From JBIOJM01 sp044450785 (GTDB lineage Bacteria; Planctomycetota; Planctomycetia; Isosphaerales; Isosphaeraceae), in the NCBI GenBank assembly GCA_044450785.1, contig JBIOJM010000240.1, forward strand, positions 1 through 15,750: DNA of 15,750 nucleotides, written 5' to 3'. The notes under the pieces are model-generated. The model did no database searches, had not been told where the DNA came from, and saw only the letters and a program-made list of their open reading frames with translations. A program made the translations under genes and the position numbers. Positions 1 to 9,171 of this stretch are shown here, in pieces (the first letter of the stretch is position 1; every line of letters begins with the position of its first letter).

Positions 1-21
1 GGGGGCGGCTCTGGGTGCCGC

Positions 22-60
22 GCCCCCCACCCCCCCGCCCTCTCCCCGGGGAGAGGGAGC
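22..60 (+). repeat. C-rich palindromic intergenic repeat
   Basis: A C-rich tract is followed by a perfect 20-bp palindrome at 38-57 (CCCTCTCCCC then GGGGAGAGGG). The layout of C-run, GCCC, then a CCCTCTCC/GGAGAGGG hairpin resembles dispersed intergenic repeats common in GC-rich bacteria. A related sequence lies in the opposite orientation at 119-160, and another is embedded in the histidine kinase gene at 9419-9478. No T-run follows, so it is not a convincing terminator. Confidence 0.6.
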
Positions 61-118
61 CAGAAACAGTAGATCGGCCGCTGCTGTGTTGTGGCGGGGC
101 CTACGGCCCCTCTGCCCC

Positions 119-160
119 TTGTTAGAAAAACTCCTCCCTCGGAGAGGGCCAGGCGGGGTT
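119..160 (-). terminator. Possible terminator of the MoxR operon (repeat-derived hairpin plus T-run)
   Basis: Read on the minus strand, this stretch has an imperfect short hairpin (CTCTCC, GAG, GGAGGAG) followed directly by TTTTT at 130-126. It lies about 185 bases beyond the moxR stop codon. It is also similar to the C-rich palindromic repeat at 22-60, in inverted orientation. The stem is short and includes a G-U pair, so terminator function is a weak inference. Confidence 0.35.
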
Positions 161-334
161 GATCAGCCGGAGCCACCCGCCCAGCGACTTGACCCCGAGG
201 CGCGTATGCAGCCGATGCGTAAACCGCTCTACGGAACGCGGAAGAACCGAAGCGGTCCATTCGAAATGTTTTGTTCGACATGAGTGTTCATCTTGTAAGT
301 ATGTCGAAAGACTGCGAGACAGCACGTTGTTGGC

Positions 335-1417
<1,083 letters not shown>

Positions 1418-1464
1418 CGGCTTGCTCCGGCCCGGGTTGCAGGCGCGTCGTGTGATCTGATCGA

Positions 1465-3750
1465 TCAGAGGTTGGACAAATAATCCATGACGTTGTCGAC
1501 CGGAGGCAGGGGCGCGGCGGTCTGGGGTGTGGGCGCCGGTGTGGTGGCCTGCGCATGGGCATCCACCGTCGCCTCGGGTGTCTGAGCGGCGGAGCCGTTG
1601 GCGAGGAACGCTTCGAGCACCAGCGCGGCGAGCACGGCCGCGAGCAAGCCCTCCCAGAGGTTCGTCCCCTCGCGGAGCTGGTGGATCGCGCCGCTCAAGT
1701 CCTCGGGCCGCTCGCAGTAGACCAGCGGATGCGGGCCGAACCGGGCCTGAAGCTCTTCCCGGCTCAGGGTCGCCGGATCCGACTCGCCCGGGTCGATGTT
1801 CACCGCGACGACGACCTGCTTCTCGCCCCTCGGGCCCGAGTTCCGGCCGAGGCGGAACAGGTAGACACCGACGTCGTGGGTGTCCGCATAGCGGAGGGTC
1901 GGGCCGTCGGCCTCTTGCGGGCGGAGGCGGATCAGCTCGCCCGAGGGGCGGACGACCTCGACCTCGCTCGCCCGGGCAGGGCCGCTGCCGAGTGGGATCA
2001 CGGCCGGACTGCCGGCGATCACGGGCGGGCGGGCGGTCTCGGCCCCGGCAAGGTGGAACGTCAGCCGGGCGAACAGCGGCAGGAAGAGCGGCTTCAAGGG
2101 CAGGTTGGTCCAGTCGGCCGTCATGCCGGTTCCGAGCAGCAGGACCGACCCCGCCCCGACGCCGAGCTCGACTAAGAGCGGCTGGCCTTGATCGAGCCGG
2201 GCGAGCACACGGCCGGTCGATCGTGGTCCCCACGTCATCGGCACGTATTGATAGACCAGCACGGAGCGATAAAGCGACGCCGGCTCCGTCAGTGGGGCGA
2301 ACGGGGGGTAATCCTTGTCGAGGAAGCCGATCGGCACCCCATCGCCCTCGGGACCGGCGGGCTTCTGCGCGGGTTCGAGCGGAGCGGGAAGCAGCTCGCC
2401 CTGCGCCAGCGAGTTCATCCAGTTGTAGGCGCCGGACTCGACGTTCTCGCCGCAGACCCAGACGAGATGGCCACCGCCGTGGACGTAGGTGCGTAGCCGT
2501 ACGGCTAGCTCGGTGTCCGGCGCCCTAAGGTTCACGGCGTAAACGACCGCGAATTCGGCGAGCGACCGGACCGCCCCCGCGCCTTTGCCCGCCGCTTCGT
2601 CGGGAGTCACTGAGACGACACGCATCGCCCCCGTGCCAGGCCCATCGGGCGCGAGCGCCCGTTCGAGGTAAAACGAATCCTCGGCGTAGGGGACCTCCTG
2701 CCGCCGCGGCTTGATCACGGCCACGGGGACCTGCTGGTCGACCGTGACCGCGAAATAGAGCCGGTTGTCCAGCGGCGAGGCGTCGTCCTCCGCGAGGCGG
2801 ACTTCGCCCTTGTGGACGCCGCCTCGTTCCGGGACAACGCGGAACTCGTAGCGGACCGTTCCCCCGGCCGGCAGGGTGAGCGTCGGGCTCACCCCCTGTC
2901 GGGCGCCGTCGAGGAAGAGCTCCAGGTGTTTTTGCTGCGGCACGGGCGACGCATTGAGAACCTCGGCCGAGACGCGCACCGGGACGCCGGTCGCGGGCGC
3001 TGGGCTCTGGAGGCGGACATCCTGGAGCGCCACGTTCAGCATCGGATCGCGACGGACGTTGACCACGACAACAGGGGCCTCGCCGCGCTTCGGGGCGTTC
3101 GCCTCGCTGTCGTTCTCTTTCGCCGCCTTCAGCCCTTCCCACGCGAGGGCCTGGTTGTCGGTGATGACATAGATCTCCCTGGCGGCCGTGTCCGCCTGGT
3201 CGACGAGTTTGCGGGCTTCTCGCAGCCGGGCGGCGAGATCGGCTCGCTCGTAACTGGGCTTTGCCTGCGCCAGCCTTTGGCGGACGGCCTCGTGGGAGTG
3301 ATGGAGCCGTCCTTCGACCGGGTCGGGCGGACCGCCGGTGAAGAGGAGTGCGATCGGGTCGCCCTCGCGGTGCGAGGCGAGCACCTGCTCGGCCGCGCGG
3401 CGGGCCGTCTCGAACCGGGGGCGGCCGTCGTCGGTCTGGCCCATGCTCGCCGAGTTGTCGACCACGAGCGCAACGGCCAGTCCCTTGCCGCCGCCCAGCA
3501 ACGCCCGCAAGCCCGAGACCGCCGGGCGCGAGAGCCCCAAGGCGATCAAAACCAGCACGGCGACCCGCGCCATCAGGAGGAGCACGTCGTCGAGGTACTT
3601 GCGCCGCCGGGTCTTCCGCACGGAGAGCCGGAGGAACCGCAGCGTGCTGAACCGGATCTCCCTGGCCTTTCGCCGGTGGATCAGATGGATCACGACCGGC
3701 ACCAAGCCGGCGAGCGCGGCGAACAGGAAGAATGGCGCGGCGAACGTCAT
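1465..3750 (-). CDS. BatA-type membrane protein with VWA domain
   Basis: This 761-residue protein begins with the BatA-like membrane anchor (hydrophobic 4-24, then the basic HRRKAREIRFSTLRFL motif). A second membrane segment lies around 56-73, followed by a VWA domain with MIDAS motif DNSAS (98-102). A long middle region follows, with Ig-like and amidotransferase-fold-like character (for example GGGHLVWVCGENVESGAYNW). A last transmembrane helix lies near 699-718, and the C-terminal tail is rich in Pro, Ala and Thr. This layout is typical of the long VWA proteins linked to MoxR. The VWA domain should face the periplasm or cell envelope and bind a metal ion for protein contacts. The start ATG at 3750 overlaps the stop of the DUF58 gene by four bases (ATGA), which fixes the start and suggests translational coupling. 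An upstream in-frame extension to 3834 lies inside the DUF58 gene and lacks homology-like content. The exact substrate is unknown. Confidence 0.9.
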   Translation of the reverse strand: MTFAAPFFLFAALAGLVPVVIHLIHRRKAREIRFSTLRFLRLSVRKTRRRKYLDDVLLLMARVAVLVLIALGLSRPAVSGLRALLGGGKGLAVALVVDNSASMGQTDDGRPRFETARRAAEQVLASHREGDPIALLFTGGPPDPVEGRLHHSHEAVRQRLAQAKPSYERADLAARLREARKLVDQADTAAREIYVITDNQALAWEGLKAAKENDSEANAPKRGEAPVVVVNVRRDPMLNVALQDVRLQSPAPATGVPVRVSAEVLNASPVPQQKHLELFLDGARQGVSPTLTLPAGGTVRYEFRVVPERGGVHKGEVRLAEDDASPLDNRLYFAVTVDQQVPVAVIKPRRQEVPYAEDSFYLERALAPDGPGTGAMRVVSVTPDEAAGKGAGAVRSLAEFAVVYAVNLRAPDTELAVRLRTYVHGGGHLVWVCGENVESGAYNWMNSLAQGELLPAPLEPAQKPAGPEGDGVPIGFLDKDYPPFAPLTEPASLYRSVLVYQYVPMTWGPRSTGRVLARLDQGQPLLVELGVGAGSVLLLGTGMTADWTNLPLKPLFLPLFARLTFHLAGAETARPPVIAGSPAVIPLGSGPARASEVEVVRPSGELIRLRPQEADGPTLRYADTHDVGVYLFRLGRNSGPRGEKQVVVAVNIDPGESDPATLSREELQARFGPHPLVYCERPEDLSGAIHQLREGTNLWEGLLAAVLAALVLEAFLANGSAAQTPEATVDAHAQATTPAPTPQTAAPLPPVDNVMDYLSNL

Positions 3751-4646
3751 GGCCGGGCTCGCCTCTCCAGGTAACGCGACAACGCCCGCTCGTACGGCTC
3801 CGACGTGTCCATCAACACATGGTCGATCTGGCAATCGGCGCAGAGCTTGCGGCAGCGGTCGATGAACTCGGCGATCCGCTGACGGTAGTCATCGCGAACG
3901 TAGCTCGGGTCAACTTGCACCGTCTCGCCCGTCTCCATGTCGAGGAAGCTGGCCGTGTCGCGATAAGGGAACTCGATCTCGGCGCGGTCGAGGACCTGAA
4001 ACACGATCAGCTCGTGCCGCTTGTGGCGGAAGTGATGGAGCGCGGTCGCGATGGCCTCGGGATCGTCGTAGAGATCGCTGATCAGGACGATCAAGCTCCG
4101 CCGCTTGAACCGGTCGGCGAGGCGGTGCAGCGTCGCGCCCAGGTTGGTCGCCCTGCCGGGCCGGACCGCTTCCAATCGCTTCATGATCTCGTCGAAGTGC
4201 CGCGGCGAAGCTCCCGCGGGGAGGTCGAGACGGACCTTGGTGTCGAACGTGGTGAGCCCGACGGCGTCCTGCTGGCGCATCATGACGTAGGCGAGCACCG
4301 CCGCGAGGAACGAGGCGTACTGGAGCTTCGTCAGCCCGCCCGCCTCGCCGGCGAACGCCATCGAGCCGCTCGCATCCAGCAAGATCTGGGCGCGGAGGTT
4401 CGTCTCTTCCTCGTACTGCTTGAGGTAGAGCCGGTCGGTGCGGCCGAGGACGCGCCAGTCGAGGTGCCGGAGGTTGTCGCCGGGGACGTACTTGCGATGC
4501 TCGGCGAACTCGACGCTGAACCCCTTGTAGGGGCTGGAGTGGAGGCCCGCGACGAATCCCTCGACAACCCCGCGCGCGGCGAGGCCGAGGTTCCTCACCC
4601 GCGCGAGCGCGGCCGGCTCCAGGTAGCGATAGCCTCGGCCTTTCAT
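3747..4646 (-). CDS. DUF58 domain protein (VWA-like fold)
   Basis: This is a 299-residue soluble protein of the DUF58 family, the usual partner of MoxR ATPases. The DUF58 signature is clear around 52-82: KYVPGDNLRHLDWRV, then R, then YLKQYEEET. A MIDAS-like DASGS motif follows at 91-95, and the remaining VWA-type Rossmann fold includes LIVLISDLYDDPEA. No membrane segment or signal peptide is visible. The start is the ATG at 4646, which overlaps the stop of the upstream gene by four bases (ATGA). The next gene starts in the same way at the 3' end, so the three genes are probably translationally coupled. An alternative start ten codons upstream lies inside the preceding gene and is less likely. 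The function is known only as a component of MoxR-VWA systems. Confidence 0.92.
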   Translation of the reverse strand: MKGRGYRYLEPAALARVRNLGLAARGVVEGFVAGLHSSPYKGFSVEFAEHRKYVPGDNLRHLDWRVLGRTDRLYLKQYEEETNLRAQILLDASGSMAFAGEAGGLTKLQYASFLAAVLAYVMMRQQDAVGLTTFDTKVRLDLPAGASPRHFDEIMKRLEAVRPGRATNLGATLHRLADRFKRRSLIVLISDLYDDPEAIATALHHFRHKRHELIVFQVLDRAEIEFPYRDTASFLDMETGETVQVDPSYVRDDYRQRIAEFIDRCRKLCADCQIDHVLMDTSEPYERALSRYLERRARP

Positions 4647-6898
4647 CGGAGCTGATACCTCTTGCGCAGGGCCCACTCGGCGGTCAACACGGCCACGAAT
4701 ACCCCCCAGTACGGACCCGCCCAGTAGAGCGGCTGCTCGAGCGCGACCCTCGACCGCCGCTCACGCCGGTCGAGCTCGTCCACCAGGCTGTCCGCCGTGC
4801 TGATGTGGCGATAGCGGCCACCCGTGGCCGCGGCGAGCTTTGTCAGGGTGGCGTCGTCAAGGTCGAGCCGGTCGAACTCGAGATTCGGGCGGCCGACCTC
4901 GAATGGGGCCTTCGCGGCATGGAGCACGACCGCGTTCAGGGTCGCGTCGACGAACACTTCGTACGAGCCGGACCGCTTCGACTCGAAGGTCCCCGAGTAG
5001 CGACCGGCCGCGGCCGGATCGGGCGTCATCGGGATCGTCTCGGCGGTACCCTTCGGCCCTTGCACGCGCGCCACCACCTCGGCCTTGTCGGTCCCTTCAC
5101 CGTCCTTGTCGCGCACCACGGCGAGGATCGCCACGGGGGCGTCCGGCTCGTAATACGCCTTCTCGGTATGCGCAAGGACGCCGGCCTCGGCCTTCACGGC
5201 CTCGGTCCGATTCGCCAGCCAGCGGACAGTTTGCCCCCAGAACCGCAGGAACGGCGACTCCTGGTCGAGTGCCTTGGGGGCTTGCTGCCAGTTCCTGGTC
5301 GTGTCGCCGGTGAAGACGGCCGCGCGCCCCTTGCCGAACGGCTGCACGGCCAGGACCGGCATCGGCGCACCCCCCGCGCGCTCGGCGGAGTTCACCGCCA
5401 GGACCGTCGCGCCCGGCTTCGCGCCGGCCACCCGCACGCAGCCCTCCAGCGGCGGCAGCCCGGACGCCTGCGCCGGCCCCGCGGTCGTTGGGAAGAACCT
5501 GCCGATATTCGCCAGGATTGGGTGCGCGCGGCCGTCGGGCGTCAACGTCGGCAGGAACGGCTCGGTCGCCTGGGTAGCCTCGCGCGTGCCGACGAACACC
5601 GGCAACGCTTCTTCCAGCGGCGTGCCGCCGTAACCACCCGGCCCGAGGCTGTGATAGCCACCCACCATCAGCAGCCCCGCGCCGTCGCGGACCCGCTTCA
5701 CCAGGGCCGCCATCGAGCCGGGCTTCCAGTACGAGCTGTCCAGGTCGCCGAGCACCACCACGTCGAACTTGTCGAGCACGGCCGGGTCGGACGGAATCCC
5801 ATCGAGCTTCAATCCGTCGATATTCGTGCGCTGGAGGAAGACGCCGGGGCGGGTCTGCACCAAGGCGCAGAATTCGAGGTCGGGGTCCTTGGAGAGAAAC
5901 CGCTGCACGATCGCGCCGTACTCGGCTCGAAGGGTTCCTTCGAGGTAAAGAACGCGGATGTGCGAATCGACCACCTGCGTCACGGCTGCGCGGTGGTTGT
6001 TCTCGGCGATCTTTTCGCCGGGGACCGCCGGCACGTTCACCGTGTAGGTGTGCCGTCCCTTGACCGTGGGCACGAACTCGAACGGGACGTCCTGGAGCGC
6101 GTCGCCCCCTCTCAGCTCGATCTCGGTCCGCTCGATCATTTTGCCGTCGTCTTCGAGTGCGACCGTGACGACCTGACCGGCCAGTCCCGACTGGCCGATG
6201 TGGGCCAAGACCCTGGCGCGGTTGTTGACGGGGAGCTGCTCGGGACACTCGAGGCCGGAGACGCGCACGTCCCGAAACGCGGAGCCGTCTCGGAGACTGC
6301 TGCCGACGCCCACGGTGTGGACCACCCGGCCCAGCTTGGACGCAAAGGAGATCGGGTCACCGGCCGCGTTATGGACGCCGTCGGAGAACAGGAACACCGC
6401 CGCGACATCTCGCGCCGGCGCAGCGCCTGCCGCGGCCGCCAGTGCGCGGGAGAGCGACGTCGCCTGGCCGTCCGGCTTGATCCGGGCAAGGTCGCCCGCG
6501 CGCTCGAGGGGTGTCGCCCGGTCGGCGAAGGCGAACAGGTGCACGTCGAAGTCACGGGCGAGCTTCCCCGCCCAGTCGAGCACGCGCACCCGCGCCTGGT
6601 CGAACCGCGACATCCCGGTCGCGTCGTCGGCCGTGGCCATCGAGGCCGAGACGTCCACGAGCATGATCACGCTCCGCCGCCGCACCTCTTCCTTCTCCAT
6701 GCTCAGGACCGGCCGGAAGATCAGGAGGACGACCAGGGCAATCGCCACGGTCCGGAGCCCGAACAGAACGCGCCAGCGGCTGGCGGGCAGCCGGCGGAAG
6801 GCCCGGCGGTAGAATGCGCCGGCGAGCGCGATCGAGGCGGCCAGGACGGCGAACATCGTCCAGACGCTGTACCCCGGTTCGAGGGTCAATTGAACCAC
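4643..6898 (-). CDS. VWA / glutamine amidotransferase-like membrane protein
   Basis: This 751-residue protein has two N-terminal membrane helices (about 12-30 and 47-62) and a VWA domain with MIDAS DVSAS (82-86). Immunoglobulin-like segments follow (near 200-320), then a class I amidotransferase-like fold (about 330-530, with VLYLEGTLRAEYGAI and LLMVGGYHSLGPGGYGGTPL). A further beta-rich domain and a C-terminal membrane helix near 722-742 complete it. The nucleophile elbow of true amidotransferases (G-x-C-x-G) is absent, because the equivalent stretch has no cysteine. The fold is therefore likely structural or binding rather than catalytic. The GTG start at 6898 is supported by GAGGTGG just upstream. 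It is the first gene of the operon. Proteins of this layout accompany MoxR and DUF58 in planctomycetes and relatives; the specific role is unknown. Confidence 0.88.
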   Translation of the reverse strand: MVQLTLEPGYSVWTMFAVLAASIALAGAFYRRAFRRLPASRWRVLFGLRTVAIALVVLLIFRPVLSMEKEEVRRRSVIMLVDVSASMATADDATGMSRFDQARVRVLDWAGKLARDFDVHLFAFADRATPLERAGDLARIKPDGQATSLSRALAAAAGAAPARDVAAVFLFSDGVHNAAGDPISFASKLGRVVHTVGVGSSLRDGSAFRDVRVSGLECPEQLPVNNRARVLAHIGQSGLAGQVVTVALEDDGKMIERTEIELRGGDALQDVPFEFVPTVKGRHTYTVNVPAVPGEKIAENNHRAAVTQVVDSHIRVLYLEGTLRAEYGAIVQRFLSKDPDLEFCALVQTRPGVFLQRTNIDGLKLDGIPSDPAVLDKFDVVVLGDLDSSYWKPGSMAALVKRVRDGAGLLMVGGYHSLGPGGYGGTPLEEALPVFVGTREATQATEPFLPTLTPDGRAHPILANIGRFFPTTAGPAQASGLPPLEGCVRVAGAKPGATVLAVNSAERAGGAPMPVLAVQPFGKGRAAVFTGDTTRNWQQAPKALDQESPFLRFWGQTVRWLANRTEAVKAEAGVLAHTEKAYYEPDAPVAILAVVRDKDGEGTDKAEVVARVQGPKGTAETIPMTPDPAAAGRYSGTFESKRSGSYEVFVDATLNAVVLHAAKAPFEVGRPNLEFDRLDLDDATLTKLAAATGGRYRHISTADSLVDELDRRERRSRVALEQPLYWAGPYWGVFVAVLTAEWALRKRYQLR

Positions 6899-7212
6899 GG
6901 TGCCACCTCGTTCCGCTGCCGTCTGACGCAGTTAACCCGCATTGGGAGCGCTTGCTGCTCCACCTGTCATCATGGCCGACAAGAGTGCCGGTCCTCAAGA
7001 CAGCAGCTCAAAGTGTGTCATCTCTCGACAAATCGACCGGTGTAAGCAACAATCGAGCCGAACACTGTTGCGTGGTGCTTGATTTCTAATAAAACAGCCT
7101 GCGCGCGCCGGGTCATGGTTTTCTGTCTACTACCGCCGGCTTTAATTCTCATGGCTGATCGATTGCCCAGGACAATCAACCAGGCCTTCGGGTCGAAGAC
7201 TGGCTCAAGACT
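6899..7212. other. Divergent intergenic region between MoxR and KaiC operons
   Basis: The promoters of both divergent operons must lie here. The part from about 7050 to 7150 is AT-richer and contains a TAATAA that could serve as a -10 element for the plus-strand operon, but I find no well-spaced -35. A small inverted repeat (GGAGC, 7-nt loop, GCTCC) lies at 6945-6961. The end of the region (7151-7212) can encode an N-terminus that fits the winged-helix protein if one base is restored near 7190-7192. Confidence 0.5.
6903..6909 (-). promoter_or_regulatory. Ribosome binding site that fixes a GTG start
   Basis: GAGGTGG on the minus strand lies four bases upstream of the GTG at 6898. It supports GTG as the initiator of the first gene of the MoxR operon, rather than an internal ATG. 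Confidence 0.6.
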
Positions 7213-7578
7213 TTGGGCATTGAATCGCTGTGCCAGTGGGATGTGTTGGTCTTCCTGTACCGCCATCAGTCCGGCCTGGTCAACGCCGAGCACATCGCGC
7301 GCTTACTGGGCGACGCGACCGCCGAGGTCGTCGCCGCGCTGGACAGCCTGGAATCCTCAGGGCTCGTGGAGCATTCGCGGGTCTCCCAAGGAGTGCGCTG
7401 GTACCAATTGACCGCGCCGGCAGACCCCACGCCTAGCGACGCCTTGAAGCGGCTCATGACCCTCGCTGACAGCCACACTGTGCGTCAGCTCCTCGGTCGG
7501 AGGCTGCGGGGCAGCGACCGACCTGACCAGAACAAGAACGATTTGCGTTCGCTTGGAGTGAAAGGTAGTGAAACATGA
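7213..7578 (+). CDS. Small winged-helix (MarR/ArsR-like) protein
   Basis: The open frame encodes 121 residues that look like a winged-helix fold. An opening helix (SLCQWDVLVFLYRHQ) is followed by a helix-turn-helix (NAEHIARLLGDATAEVVAALDSLESSGLVEHS), a wing (GVRWYQL) and a C-terminal helix (DALKRLMTLADSHTVRQLLGRRL). It may bind DNA or serve as a protein adaptor. The start is uncertain. TTG at 7213 is the only usual start codon in this frame and has no good ribosome site. The same frame reads protein-like upstream (VEDWLKTLGIESL), and an ATG at 7151 in another frame would join it after a one-base insertion at 7190-7192. The true gene may therefore start at 7151 with a frameshift. The stop overlaps the KaiC start by four bases (ATGA), indicating a shared operon. 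Confidence 0.7.
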   Translation: MGIESLCQWDVLVFLYRHQSGLVNAEHIARLLGDATAEVVAALDSLESSGLVEHSRVSQGVRWYQLTAPADPTPSDALKRLMTLADSHTVRQLLGRRLRGSDRPDQNKNDLRSLGVKGSET

Positions 7579-9134
7579 CTGACAACGCTCTGATCCAGAC
7601 GGGCATTTACGGCCTGGACCAGATCTTCTTGGGCGGGATTCTCAAGGGCAACCTGATCCTGGTCGAAGGCGCTGCGGGCGTGGGCAAGACCCTGATGGGC
7701 GTGGAGTTCATCTACCGGGGCATTACCGAGCACGACGAGCCCGGCATCATCGTGGTCTTTGAGACGTCCCCGAAGAAGCTCATCCGGGATGCCACCGGCT
7801 TCGGCTGGAATCTGGACGAGCTGCAGCAGCAAAACAAGCTGAAAATCATCTTCACGAGTCCCAAGGTGCTCGACCAGGAGCTGCGTTCGCCGGACAGCCT
7901 GCTCGTGGAAACCGCGGCAGGGATGGGCGCGCAACGCATCTTCATTGACGGCATTTCGCTGTTACGCACGCTCGCGACTGACAACGGCGCCAACGGCAAC
8001 TGGGCCGCCTCCTACCGCGAGCTGTTACAGCAGTTCATCGAAGGGCTGCACCGCGAGAACCTGACCGCGATGCTCTCCCACGAGGTCTTCGCCCACCAAG
8101 AGGAGTCCGCCGCATTGGAAGTGGCGGAATTCCTCGCGGACACCGTGATCATCCTCAAGCGCGAACATCACCACCGGAGTATCCTCCGCAGCCTGGAAGT
8201 CATGAAAAGCCGGGGGCAGGACTACGAGGCCGGCAAGCACACGTTGCGTATCACCGCCGGCAAGGGGTTGGAGGTGTTCCGCCGCGTGCAGCTCCGGGCG
8301 CGTGGCGTCCCGGTCCAGCCTACCTCCGAAAAACGCTCGCCCATCGGTTGCGCGCCGCTCGATGCCCTGATCGGCGGCGGTATCTACGACGGATCCACCA
8401 CCATGGTCGTGGGCATCTCGGGCGCCGGCAAGACCGTGCTCGGCGTGCAACTGCTGCTCGAAGGAGCATTGAAACAGGGTAAGCGCGGCATGCTGGTCTC
8501 CCTGGATGAGCACCCGGCACAAATCCTGCGCAATGCCGCGACCCTCGGCATGGATCTGAAAGAGCAGATCGACACGGGGATGATCCGGGTCCTCTACGAT
8601 TCTCCTCAAGAGTTGGAGATTGATGCTCACTTTGATCGCATCATCCGGACTATTGAGGAGTACAAGATCGAGCGGCTGCTCATTGACGGCATGACGAGTT
8701 ACAGCAGCGCCCTCGGGGATCAGGGGCTGTACCGCGATTTCATCCACTCCTTGGTGGCCTATACCAAGAACAAGCTAATGACGACCTTCTTCAACTATGA
8801 GAATCCGGAGCTGTTCGGCGTGTCAAACTACATGCCGGATTTTGCCATCAGCTCCATCGTGGATAACCTCATCCTGATGAACTTCGTGGAGCTGGGCACC
8901 TCGCTGCGCCGCGCCATCACCGTGGCCAAGGCGCGCGGCAGCGAACATGAGTTTGTCACCCGCGAGTACACGATCGGGCCAGGCGGTATCAGCCTTCTGC
9001 CGATGGAAGAGGGCAAAGCCCTGCCCACACAGCCGTTCCAGAGTTATTATGGCCTCTTGAGCCGTGCACCGACCCGGCGCAGCCGCGATTTGCAGCGAAG
9101 CGGGGAGGGCGCCGCCGACGCCGAAGCAACGTAA
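7575..9134 (+). CDS. Two-domain KaiC-like ATPase
   Basis: This 519-residue protein has two RecA/KaiC domains in tandem. Domain I has Walker A GAAGVGKT (32-39) and Walker-B-like RIFIDGIS; domain II has Walker A GISGAGKT (280-287) and RLLIDGMT. The overall length and order match cyanobacterial KaiC. At the site of the paired catalytic glutamates, domain I has E63-T64 instead of EE, and domain II has D311-E312. The stretch aligned to the KaiC phosphorylation site reads AISSIVD, placing S426 and S427 where KaiC has S431 and T432, so autophosphorylation is plausible. The linker stretches RSLEVMKSRG and RRAITVAKARGS are typical of KaiC-family proteins. The start at 7575 overlaps the upstream stop (ATGA). 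A disordered Arg/Ala/Gly-rich tail ends the protein. No kaiA or kaiB is nearby, so a canonical clock is unlikely. With a histidine kinase and regulator downstream, a signalling role is inferred. Confidence 0.92.
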   Translation: MTDNALIQTGIYGLDQIFLGGILKGNLILVEGAAGVGKTLMGVEFIYRGITEHDEPGIIVVFETSPKKLIRDATGFGWNLDELQQQNKLKIIFTSPKVLDQELRSPDSLLVETAAGMGAQRIFIDGISLLRTLATDNGANGNWAASYRELLQQFIEGLHRENLTAMLSHEVFAHQEESAALEVAEFLADTVIILKREHHHRSILRSLEVMKSRGQDYEAGKHTLRITAGKGLEVFRRVQLRARGVPVQPTSEKRSPIGCAPLDALIGGGIYDGSTTMVVGISGAGKTVLGVQLLLEGALKQGKRGMLVSLDEHPAQILRNAATLGMDLKEQIDTGMIRVLYDSPQELEIDAHFDRIIRTIEEYKIERLLIDGMTSYSSALGDQGLYRDFIHSLVAYTKNKLMTTFFNYENPELFGVSNYMPDFAISSIVDNLILMNFVELGTSLRRAITVAKARGSEHEFVTREYTIGPGGISLLPMEEGKALPTQPFQSYYGLLSRAPTRRSRDLQRSGEGAADAEAT

Positions 9135-9171
9135 CACTGCTGTTCTTGGCCTGCAAAACGGAAAGGAAGCC

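Larger units (their letters stand above)
1..334. other. Intergenic region downstream of moxR
   Basis: There is no credible gene here. The short open frames on both strands (for example 122-325 minus) lack a recognisable domain. The stretch holds the two C-rich palindromic elements listed separately. The part nearest moxR (about 200-334) is less GC-rich, and I see no further structure in it. Confidence 0.6.

Noticed and set aside
2812..4655. Long plus-strand open frames opposite the BatA/VWA and DUF58 genes
   Set aside because: They are antisense to genes with clear MIDAS and DUF58 motifs, and their products are not domain-like.
6890..6906. Sigma-54-like TGGCAC promoter on the minus strand
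   Set aside because: It overlaps the GTG start codon and lacks a proper TTGC at the -12 position.
4805..7045. A 746-codon plus-strand open frame
   Set aside because: It is antisense to the VWA/GATase-like gene, which has clear domains. Its product is rich in Arg, His and Gly without a domain, as expected for GC-rich antisense frames.
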